Shown in pieces: positions 39,601-39,908 of a stretch of DNA of 39,908 nt. Made by a program: the position numbers and the translations under genes. Numbering within the stretch: position 1 is the stretch's first letter; every line of letters begins with the position of its first letter. The DNA is taken from positions 1 to 39,908 of the forward strand of contig JAQVDK010000010.1 in the NCBI GenBank assembly GCA_028697835.1. The letters run 5' to 3'. Under the pieces are notes generated by a model, which had not been told where the DNA came from, searched no databases, and saw only the letters and a list, made by a program, of their open reading frames with translations. This DNA comes from Eubacteriales bacterium. GTDB taxonomy: Bacteria; Bacillota; Clostridia; Monoglobales; Firm-18.

Positions 39601-39908
39601 GGAAGATGCAACTTTGCCATACACGCACGCAACAAGCGAAGGCTGGATCCCGATCGGCACGTTCAGCGGAACGTTTGAAGGCAACGGCAAAGTCGTAAGC
39701 AACCTGAAGATAAGAAGAATCCACAGCAATAACCAAGGCTTGTTCGGCAGATTGGAAGGCGGAACAATCAGAAACCTTGGGGTAGAAAAAGCCGATGTAA
39801 ACGGATATAGCTATGTTGGTGCACTGGTGGGATATCAATATTCGGGAGCAGTGCTCAATACGTACGCAATGGGTAAAACAGAAGGCTCATCAGATGTATC
39901 GGGATTGG
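18524..39908 (+). CDS. Giant modular surface protein with prepilin-like N-terminus (3' end off window)
   Basis: One reading frame runs from ATG 18524 to the window end (at least 7,128 residues); translating it line by line I met no stop. It opens with a type IV prepilin-like signal: MKKRLA, then FTLSEILISVAILGII and a hydrophobic helix to ~residue 27, with the conserved Glu at mature position 5. After a ~165-residue head come Cys-rich linkers (CPxGxxWNGxxCxCP style) that join twelve GLUG-type blocks, six LamG-like domains and one discoidin-like domain. Most blocks close with YWD-x-TSG, GGTGKT and a Trp-Cys/Thr-Phe motif before YPxLK. Likely a very large exported adhesin binding glycans or host matrix, presented by, or modelled on, the type IV pilus/type II secretion machinery. 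Ligand and mode of export are inferred. Cysteines imply disulfides outside the cytoplasm. Confidence 0.9.
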   Translation, partial: MKKRLAFTLSEILISVAILGIICLIIFWLLNNERNQTDLLNSHYNKAYNDVYSAAKAVVNLDKQGDLRALTTANVLRDAFEKRFNIVDDFDTNNPPDYLTNEDGIIAEKKLNPNDFAGFTLENGTAIAFSRTPLDTYPDSIGVAVVDVNSSKGPNKGQKDQFILPIYKDGIRDSEITDLDRDGAGADDVLSCALVVPGVGEAECSNGAYPNCECSCLPDYTKIASGRCVKDCTRFTDADFALPRVYDATQPECYICSPVFKAECLSNGGRFNSYDCTCSQCPYPCPAEQKVAGYYDYTCRCGCPQNMVLNTDGDCECPQTFETGCLASFGEFIEGTCECNCGYVRQLNASKTACECPIEPDFPITPGKWYDITQESCLSDCTTEIPAGFTFEENEIYDIAGINCKYTCEDIKVANIDKTQCVCPTTKPQGMDLSDTNKIYDPSQPACTKECLTPLVPNNERNMCICSETKPGGFELTESEIYDSSQPLSGCKSACSSPKIPNAAKTVCECPSTGPNSATGCDGINYNSNTCTCTPCLTPKTPNVAKTACECPSTGPNSATGCDGINYTSETCTCTACNAPKVPNAAKTNCVCPDGTPYWSGGNCVACPTGTGFVNNHCSLSESAGSCAAGDFAVFNDHTLDDVRNNLSGSYCMINNIDLSESGFFEPIGALGSAFTGKFNGNGYAINGLKINKPSTDNVGLFGYVSGSSSVIKNVALIGVNITGQSSVGAAAGSIRNGAKIQNVYATGTVGALDFVGGLVGMAVDNVILSSTYTDVTVSGATAGGLVGSNQSNSIIRNSYTVGTVTGSISAGGLIGINQLDSQIQNSYSIAAVNGSAPNKGAIYGWNTDNATVSNVYWDKTKVASAGVNDVGAAAHTNVIGLLTGHLSMTPTTKIYAGWLESAWCFNCDSRPVLKNMPSGAPSTDVCDALDACPCSTWADSACTNSMGVLAGDCACACSAPMVSVNNYTECACISDAQSVCDSSGGIYIDDGLCTCSCSGYKVLSAAKTSCVCDVNALKAGCKADGMLYNEPSCTCSACPSPKVLSEDGLSCQCPSDSCATDGSEITNTEDCSCSSVCQVDEAWDPSTSSCVSTPGQGSAATCLDPDSVKISTVAELNNTRNNLAGSYCLVADIDLQNASWVSLGGMDVDTMEDLPFTGRFDGNGHIIKNLSIASSGYYAGFFGATQNATISRLGLENISFSSSGYSTGGLVGSASTGTLIDQCYVSSGNITYGESAGGLAGSLYNATIQNSYSTVTLGEGCQLAGLVGSMSSSSVINSYATGAMSGYSYCDGYMGLIGSNYSGTITASYWDKITSGTTSSNGGTGKTTVEMQVARTDSNLYSTWDEDIWCFEAGSYPQLKAVIGTNNICVSCPISSPAYQDGSCVTCLEKYGSARPINNNGKCEACPGETPKWNGTECEACPTGAVWNGSACVCLGGQTLVDGACACPAEKLLWVSGDSSSTLLLHFDGENNSKEIVDSSPNNLPVTVLGGAKLSADKSKFGGSSLYLDGVDSYLQIDSPDKFDFADKDFTVDWWEYRIGTGTFISTSISSDYSGLLLGHSSNKVWMSSQRNSWNILGDWAYGDDIKNEWVHRAFQRRGDTLTAYQNGVQKVTTTINGTIMNGNRLLIGKYKDDAPDYLKAYIDELRINKGTALYSDNFDLSTSAYGGYCTAECPASAPIRIGNTCYNQQDANEEECSETPDTPVYKDGEGCVTCYEFNALTPVFDETTGLCTYCAQNQEWSTETNTCVNCPANKPYADPVTRLCSESPAASCLDSNAITISNKTELLGIVDDTTNYGGYTSRLAKLNLNYCLIANIDLENASWAGIGYMDYDTMDTYYYTGRFDGNGFVIKNVNIATSGYESGFFAATQNATITRLGLENLSFSSSGYSTGGLVGSASTGTLIDQCYVTGSITYGDTQGGLVGTLYNATVKNSYSTVTLGEGCQLAGLVGYVASSSVINSYATGAMSGYSYCDGYMGLIGSNYSGTITASYWDKITSATTSSNGGTGKTTIEMKVARTDSNLYSTWDEDIWCFEDGSYPKLKAVIGTDNLCVSCPLDKPAYVPPNCVTCFEAHGNAKPINNNGKCEACPSDIPKWNGTDCEACPTGSAWNGAECVCAGGSELIDGVCTCPADKPYWVPGDNSMTLLMHFDGPNNSQVFIESSQNAFTSSVYGNVKISTDHSVFGGSSAYFDGDGDYLQIDSTTAFDFANKDFTVDWWEYRINGGTIVSTSPTNNGYSGLLLPYSANRVYMGSSINSWNIMSDWTYGSDIRNQWVHRALVRKDNLIIAYTNGTQSGTQTISGSLYNGNRLLIGMYREGDRSYFQGYIDELRVNVGKAKYSKDFDLMSIPYGGVCVAECPPEKPIALNGNCYDIYELCKDYAPDNPVYKDGECTTCAEGTSIYTPFWNDEKKNCQPCQGGSAWDGTGCSCPEGTSYNGTYCVVNGTGEFCGAGDVVISSAADLAKIGLDSDYPLNGAYCLITDIDLASDTTLPETHTSSEGWRPIGDYGRNSSQFTGRFDGNGHIIRNLTINRSGHNYQGLFGWLSGNAVVTKLALENVNIKASGREHVGGITGRMNSSANINQSYVTGSISARHYVGGIVGYQDDSSSVYNSYTNVSLSNTGSHVGGIAGCYPRNIVNCYALGRIIGNDTYMGGIGGYSATNVSDTYWDILTTGVTTSYGGTGKTTSEMQVLRTLAGLYKNWSGDTWCFSKNDYPRLKAFSNSTNYCNSCSAEEPAYDGETCSACAVLYGDDKPYNNNGKCEACPDYMPLWNGTRCTVCPEYSSWNGSECVCGSDTVMLGDNTCGCPAEKPLWYNGDTSATMLLTFDGENNSKNFTGYSTSDITVTPYGDAKMSSAQSKFGGTSLYLDGSGDYLKVSVPAALKFGSGNFTFDWWEYRTGSGTVFSTSLYNTGDGSGIMSGYASAIKLYMGNVGNSSWNLLSDFTAGTYTTGTWVHRAIVKDGTQVRTYQDGVLYATVSDKTGEVYNQYNINDLSIGMHRYGDTNYFNGYIDEFRLTKNKALYSGNFTPADYSYKPGCVATCPVFAPALIGKVCYPQDEANDIMCSTTPANPIYYNESCTTCAAATSGAKPIWNANDKTCIACPDYTPLWDGTQCVACPAGTFWNGSSCKCPGTTEFIDGVCKCPADKPLQADYDTQVVLLLHFDGEDGTTAFTDSSINNSTVVNSGDVKLSKTQSKFGGTSAYFDGNGDYLTITDSDKFNFSNKDFTVDWWEYRMNTGASFTTQKNNGVAALLAGYDSVYLYMSGNTSYWNLLDRWTFANDLRNTWVHRAIVRDGSTIRTYENGVNSWSANIGTGSLYNDGNIKIGMWHPSDTKYFQGYIDEFRVTIGKKQYSSNFTLATNTYGATCNTTCPSDLPVLIDGKCYTQKQANEFCEDPAAPAYKSGEGCVACHQFNALTPVFDENTGLCTYCPKNQEWNSDEMSCVDCPADNPFTDPVTHLCSNSPAGTCLDSDAITISTKAQLLAILDNTTNYGGYTSKNDKLKLNYCLIADIDLQNAGWSGLGGMDYDIGDYIYYTGRFDGNGFVIKNVNLNGSEYLGFFGATQNATITRLGLENISVSGWGMLTGALVGYAVSTTIDQCYVSGGSIPSGETAGGLVGQTNNSTVKNSYSTIAVGEGCQIAGLVGYMYNNSKTINSYSTGAVGYSWCYDNYFGLIGYNSGSSITNSYWDTETSGAASSNGGTGKTTVEMKNVPDSSIYVGWDEGIWCFSNSAYPKLKTIRNSSDHTCPTCPAETPVYSGGSCTTCEAAYGTAKPVYKNGTCQACPSSTPAWNGTYCESCPMGATWNGAECACAGGAVLQDDVCVCPVESPLWANSIPWTQPIFTSNTNGSYTITTSHETQPAWWAFDGDKTTNDRCWWTNNIGISTSNPAWITFYSPKKLYLKSYYIRNEHTSPENLKNAIIQGSNDNTAWTDLYTISDRPNTGTYEESYKVNATTAYNYFRLYVIGVYNSGVSIQEISIDAEEFLGCVAECPADKPIVIDNICYSQEEANEVQCGGYPDTPYWNGTDCEACPTGADWDGIHCECPKTMVAIDGACVCPESKPLWVNGGDNNTVLFFDGESNLDNQGQADVTVTPTNITYSDSGYIGKAFSFNGSSSYITINNPSGWFDINKDYTVDFWVKFNTTSVQALFGSSADWSGVGAIAFHNGSRISYFASNTGNSWNIMNEKYGSIPITAGKWYHVAYVRSGSTLYSFIDGNLDWSQTISTEPSFGANTFRIGIWGNNGYYLNGLIDEFRISDVARHTTSFTPPAHSLSGGYCIVECPDTAPIQIGNICYNQPDANVAECSDTPDTPVYKNGECISCPEYSSLTPLLNTSTGLCTKCPDNQEFNPAWESDGNVCVPCPADKPITDANGICTNSTCEDIKNPNLVMISTKAELLGIINDSTTLGGVTSKAAKAQLSYCLANNIDLEGATWTGVGGMNYDTYEEIPFTGKFDGNGHIIKNMTIQGEYMTSAFFPSAVGAKISRLGIENATARYGTYNAILVGSATAGTVIDSCYVSGSSQDGDTMAGLVGFLYNSTVKNSYSMANVSSGCQLGGLIGYAYSGSVIQNSYSTGNISNSWCDDPRGFIGYCYDCSVTNSYWDTVSSGTASSSGGTGKTTAQMKTFPSDSVYTNWSEDIWCFSAADYPRLKVLNGSSSDFNICNDCPLATPVKKDGVCVTCLENYGSAKPITNNGKCEPCPSDAPKWNGTSCESCQSGSVWTGSECACSGGAVLQDDACVCPAEKPLWTTAPDSNTLLLLHFDGNINDAANNFTLTNTGSTFVDDAKIGNQAINISGGKYLNFLDSTGLLDFGTDKDFTVEFYVKTPSHTTSYPHLIAGHSWSDTCAKVQIHHSSRSGVVSLENYNNSFIINGNTPTAQDKWIHIAVVRKGSTFMIFEDGVLANTVNSGAGINFSYGGQTDMGYTTWDGGSGYFNGLVDEFRVSKVARYESNFTPPIAQFGGECVAECPPSAPILIESRCYSQEEANKRCVQIDVNKPFYDTVSGTCKSCIDATGGDKPIWNATKGQCEECSNGKVWSGMACACPDGTSYNGANCTVNGTDGFCEAGAVVISSINDLNNIRNGLAGSYCLMRDLDMAGVAWVPIAEAQAYNQNPFTGRFDGNGHIIKNLTINRTSSGGAALFGGINSSNCYIKNLGLENVDVTSSGHTVGALVGTCNFEAVVENVYVTGSVSGSTTVGCIMGYNDRCKIKNSYADCTVNATAGDAAGIGIAGGGCCGAEVYNSYSLSRVTATSSRGPVNIQGSANYSYWDSVVSGITSGAGGGTAKTTEELQVVRTIGNLYSNWSETYWCFNQGEYPKLRQMYSSYNRCVSCPVEKPEWSGLDCITCAQKDPVKPYNNNGVCSRCPEETPRWDGTACVACPANTTLSNGQCVLTGTIGTCSEGMIAITNPYDLDDIRDNLDGEYCMLNSIDMSVYDYFTPIGSAATPFTGVFNGNGNVINNLNIVETREPNVGFFGYLSGVDTIVEHVGFSNVSVIGKSRIGVVAGTNSGALIQYVYVDGVVENDAMATDGYGGAIVGMAINGARLYFAAANISSRGLNIGGLVGLNQFGSIIKDCYVKGNIYARGLYAGGIAGLNDNNSQIMNCYSSIDIQGVASYKGGLFGRNNADSKVAASHWNIDKITDAGDNLATGENYYKNEGLAFVQFQTTPTALVYPGWKFATPQDEWCFHCGGYPVLKNMPANAPDWNDCDVSCEECPPDACLTDGSEVVLGDCSCMLVCDPPGIWNIEQNGCSTCVIKDYTKPYYNYEVADCTKCPDETPYWTVNGCKECPVGAVKQDGICVMASDTEYCESGMIAVSNFSDLARIGVDLPLNGHYCLLNDIDYATDYTTPETHSTSWIPIGNVVSPFTGVFEGNGKVIGNLEINNSDAAKPQQGLFGYVSGTNTKIRNLKMTGVDIKNNLSVSNAYTGAIAGVIENSIIVNCKITGSISGGSSGAGAIAGFSSGSLSNSYSEANVTNVIAGGLVGYSTGTISNCRVTSNVISEAGPTSAAGGLVGIQQGGLIVNSYVSGTVEGTNVGGAIGIQQEGNINSTYAKNDITAVGTSPCAGGFVGRKENGAITNTYALGDVYGAGSLGGFAGCVTSLGTIVNSYCIGELTKTSDEDVVGGFVAYLEEGNENSVLNSYWDTQTSGVDISAGGLGKLTAEMKVLRTTANLYKNWDDTVWTFSTTNYPRLREVAGQGESEGVHCPSDSTGEYPSCDCNSLEKQYNRFDNVCECPSACAEPRTKQDSLTCACSCPTGCPFTKIQDPVTCSCTCPADSCATDGSQTMSTYDCSCTDVCSAPQIWDVATSTCKLCYEVNVQKPYYNPDVKNPNNNEGTCQICPETQPYWIDATKECAECPDGSAKKEGETTCKINSSVFKCTTGMIPLVNAADIAKIGRADTHPANGSYCLMNDIDLADPTIPSSHSGEDGWDPVSFSGTFEGNGRIISGLKSRRLYRDNLGLFSVLTGQVRNLGLENVDINGQSRVGAIAGTQSSGTISDCYVTGVKVAGTSYIGGVLGYKEGGSMYRAYSAIPIVTSSTATKGGLTGNNAGGVSDAYWDKQVTGVLVGDSAQAKMTEEMQILKTAYNLYKNFPEDIWTFSTEDYPRFYGARVENGIQQCISATCLSDGSQVIDYSDCSCGNICIFPQIWNPTLKECVNTCPEGAEYREGYGTCRYTERTGDCEVNTIAIQNAFELAQIGINPNYPLSANYCLSNDIDLKNDGSIPDTHSTDEGWIPIGSFSGNFYGNSHVIKNLYIRRLFSDNQALFGYLNGGTIQKLGIENADVRGYSNVGVLVGRIQSGTVSNTYALGKTEGASNIGGLVGYHRGNINNSYAAVQIITSSINKGGLIGYHETGGYSNSYYDKEMAGVDSGNPDVAKTTAEMKVVKNAYNLYKDYSEDIWTFSSSDYPKFIGSRKSGETTLCPSTSCATDGSQVIDYSNCTCADMCLEPQVWEKDTKTCVDSCPDGADLVYGVCKFAMDMGRCLTGMIPIQKASELAKIGRTELYPLNGSYCLMNDIDLAEDATLPYTHATSEGWIPIGTFSGTFEGNGKVVSNLKIRRIHSNNQGLFGRLEGGTIRNLGVEKADVNGYSYVGALVGYQYSGAVLNTYAMGKTEGSSDVSGL
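19097..20401 (+). other. N-terminal Cys-rich region of the giant protein
   Basis: Residues ~192-626. EGF/growth-factor-receptor-like Cys spacing without a strict consensus. It contains a local tandem duplication of a ~40-residue unit: CECPSTGPNSATGCDGINY occurs at ~20045 and again at ~20168. Confidence 0.75.
20402..21270 (+). repeat. GLUG block A
   Basis: Opens CAAGDFAVFNDHTLDDVRNN and holds about five GLUG units (AGGLVGSNQSNSIIRNSYTVG type). It closes WCFNCDSRPVLKNMP, a variant shared only with block H. Confidence 0.8.
21830..22650 (+). repeat. GLUG block B
   Basis: Founding member of the B/C/E/F subgroup (GRFDGNG, GEGCQLAGLVG, SSNGGTGKTT). Its second half is nearly identical in DNA to block C. 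Confidence 0.8.
22340..22472 (+). repeat. 133-bp exact intragenic repeat, copy 1
   Basis: Identical base for base to 24389-24521 (offset 2,049 bp, 683 codons). High similarity extends about 200 bp further on each side with scattered substitutions. Confidence 0.9.
22901..23540 (+). other. LamG-like domain 1
   Basis: LLLHFDGENNS start, FGGSSLYLDG, FTVDWWEYR, EWVHRAF and YIDELRINKG: the concanavalin-like jelly-roll pattern of bacterial LamG_3 domains. Confidence 0.8.
23843..24690 (+). repeat. GLUG block C
   Basis: Near-copy of block B, with a 12-residue insertion (TTNYGGYTSRLAKLNL region) that is also present in block E. Confidence 0.8.
24389..24521 (+). repeat. 133-bp exact intragenic repeat, copy 2
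   Basis: Partner of 22340-22472. The first mismatches flanking the match are at 24388 and 24522. Confidence 0.9.
24947..25585 (+). other. LamG-like domain 2
   Basis: LLMHFDGPNNS, FGGSSAYFDGDGDYLQID, FTVDWWEYR, QWVHRAL and YIDELRVNVG; closest in pattern to domain 1. Confidence 0.8.
25871..26720 (+). repeat. GLUG block D
   Basis: First of the D/I/J/K/L subgroup, whose opening reads LAKIG, then YPLNG, YCL, DIDLA, TH and EGW-x-PIG. It has its own GLUG units (HVGGIAGCYPRNIVNCYALG). Confidence 0.8.
26981..27632 (+). other. LamG-like domain 3
   Basis: MLLTFDGENNSKNF, FGGTSLYLDGSGDYLKV, FTFDWWEYR, TWVHRAIV and YIDEFRLTKN. Linked to LamG 4 by a Cys-rich linker with no GLUG block between them. Confidence 0.8.
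27989..28625 (+). other. LamG-like domain 4
   Basis: LLLHFDGEDGT, FGGTSAYFDGNGDYL, FTVDWWEYR, TWVHRAIVRDG and YIDEFRVTIG. Followed by the FNALTPVFDENTGLCTYC linker that also follows LamG 1. Confidence 0.8.
28928..29760 (+). repeat. GLUG block E
   Basis: B/C-type block with the same opening as C (CLDSDAITISTKAQLL) but diverged in its central units (MLTGALVGYAVSTTIDQCYV). Confidence 0.8.
30026..30490 (+). other. Discoidin (F5/8 type C)-like domain
   Basis: About 150 residues in a slot otherwise used by LamG. Features: AWWAFDGDKTTNDRCWW, a PAWITFYSPKKLYLKSYYI strand, AIIQGSNDNTAWTDLYTIS, then NYFRLYVIGV and VSIQEISIDAEEF. This is the order of a galactose-binding/discoidin fold. Confidence 0.8.
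30740..31365 (+). other. LamG-like domain 5
   Basis: Different subtype: LFFDGESN, AFSFNGSSSYITI, YTVDFWVKF, WYHVAYVRSGSTLYSFIDG and GLIDEFRISDVARH; it lacks the DWWEYR motif. Confidence 0.8.
31667..32520 (+). repeat. GLUG block F
   Basis: B/C-type block with CEDIKNPNLVMISTKAELL opening and GCQLGGLIGYAYSGS unit; closes DIWCFSAADYPRLK. Confidence 0.8.
32790..33420 (+). other. LamG-like domain 6
   Basis: LLLLHFDGNINDA, FTVEFYVKTPS, WIHIAVVRKGSTFMIFEDG and GLVDEFRVSKVARY. It is the last LamG in view; only GLUG blocks and Cys-rich linkers follow. Confidence 0.8.
33719..34515 (+). repeat. GLUG block G
   Basis: Opens CEAGAVVISSINDLNNIRNG. It carries an unusual Cys pair in the GIAGGGCCGAEVYNSYS unit. 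Closes YWCFNQGEYPKLR. Confidence 0.75.
34727..35640 (+). repeat. GLUG block H
   Basis: A-like block (DIRDNLDGEYCMLNSIDMS, end EWCFHCGGYPVLKNMP). It lacks the GGTGKT segment and instead has a longer DAGDNLATGENYY stretch. Confidence 0.75.
35957..37135 (+). repeat. GLUG block I
   Basis: The longest block (~393 residues), with about eight GLUG units such as AGGLVGIQQGGLIVNSYVSG and VGGAIGIQQEGNINSTYAK. From here on the closing motif is WTF, not WCF. Confidence 0.8.
37673..38370 (+). repeat. GLUG block J
   Basis: D-type opening (DIAKIGRADTHPANGSYCLM). Short, with about three GLUG units; closes DIWTFSTEDYPRFYGAR. Confidence 0.8.
38582..39285 (+). repeat. GLUG block K
   Basis: Closely follows J in layout (ELAQIGINPNYPLSANYCLS, DIWTFSSSDYPKFIGSR); J, K and L look like a tandem triplication of a ~905-bp unit. 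Confidence 0.8.
39488..39908 (+). repeat. GLUG block L (cut by window end)
   Basis: J/K-type block whose codon choice is visibly GC-richer than the rest of the gene (ATC, AAC, CAC, GGC in place of ATT, AAT, CAT, GGT). The shift begins near 39420. Confidence 0.75.

Noticed and set aside
39578-39838. Minus-strand ORF of 86 codons
   Set aside because: Antisense shadow over GLUG block L, opened by its GC-richer codons.
20402-39908. CRISPR-like or minisatellite array in the giant gene
   Set aside because: The repeats are protein-level domains of 700-1,200 bp with diverged DNA and no regular short spacer.

Overview
The window looks like an AT-rich chromosome segment from a non-photosynthetic relative of cyanobacteria (Melainabacteria/Vampirovibrionia, most likely Gastranaerophilales). 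The strongest pointer is an RpaB/Ycf27-type response regulator (15383-16126), a family typical of the cyanobacterial lineage. It occurs here with no photosynthesis gene in view and beside flagellar genes. The lineage call is inference; no 16S or tRNA gene was seen.

Region 1 (1-9226) is almost all minus strand and mostly housekeeping: fliK (running off the left edge) with fliJ; a LOG-family phosphoribohydrolase coupled to panD by an ATGA overlap; a lineage-specific hypothetical; tpiA; a second hypothetical; and a tight metG-ricT-dut operon behind an extended -10 promoter. A gene-poor island at 3296-4071 holds two copies of a GC-rich 111-bp repeat that can fold into a branched hairpin. It also holds a 29-residue membrane micropeptide ORF ending at the repeat edge and a 46-residue ORF divergent from an NrtR-like Nudix/winged-helix regulator (plus strand).

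Region 2 (9399-15123) is plus strand and concerned with the envelope and metal transport: a small unknown protein, a ZIP metal transporter, a secreted M23 peptidase, a secreted HExxH protein of unknown family, secD-secF, and a CDF metal exporter with a Cys-rich tail. It ends at a bidirectional terminator.

Region 3 (15138-18523) is regulatory: a small minus-strand ORF, the RpaB-like regulator, a protein built of four tandem GntR-type winged helices with no effector domain, and a STAS protein lacking the usual phospho-acceptor serine. Between rpaB and the GntR-like gene lies a run of TTTACAAA direct repeats matching the cyanobacterial RpaB-binding HLR1 element, placed next to a promoter.

Region 4 (18524 to the right edge) is one uninterrupted reading frame of at least 7,128 codons. 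It begins with a type IV prepilin-like signal/transmembrane helix and continues as a mosaic of Cys-rich linkers, twelve GLUG-type beta-repeat blocks, six LamG/concanavalin-like domains and one discoidin (F5/8C)-like domain. It is the standout object of the window: a giant modular, presumably surface-exposed adhesin with a pilin-type N-terminus. No rRNA, tRNA, CRISPR array, transposase or prophage gene was recognised.
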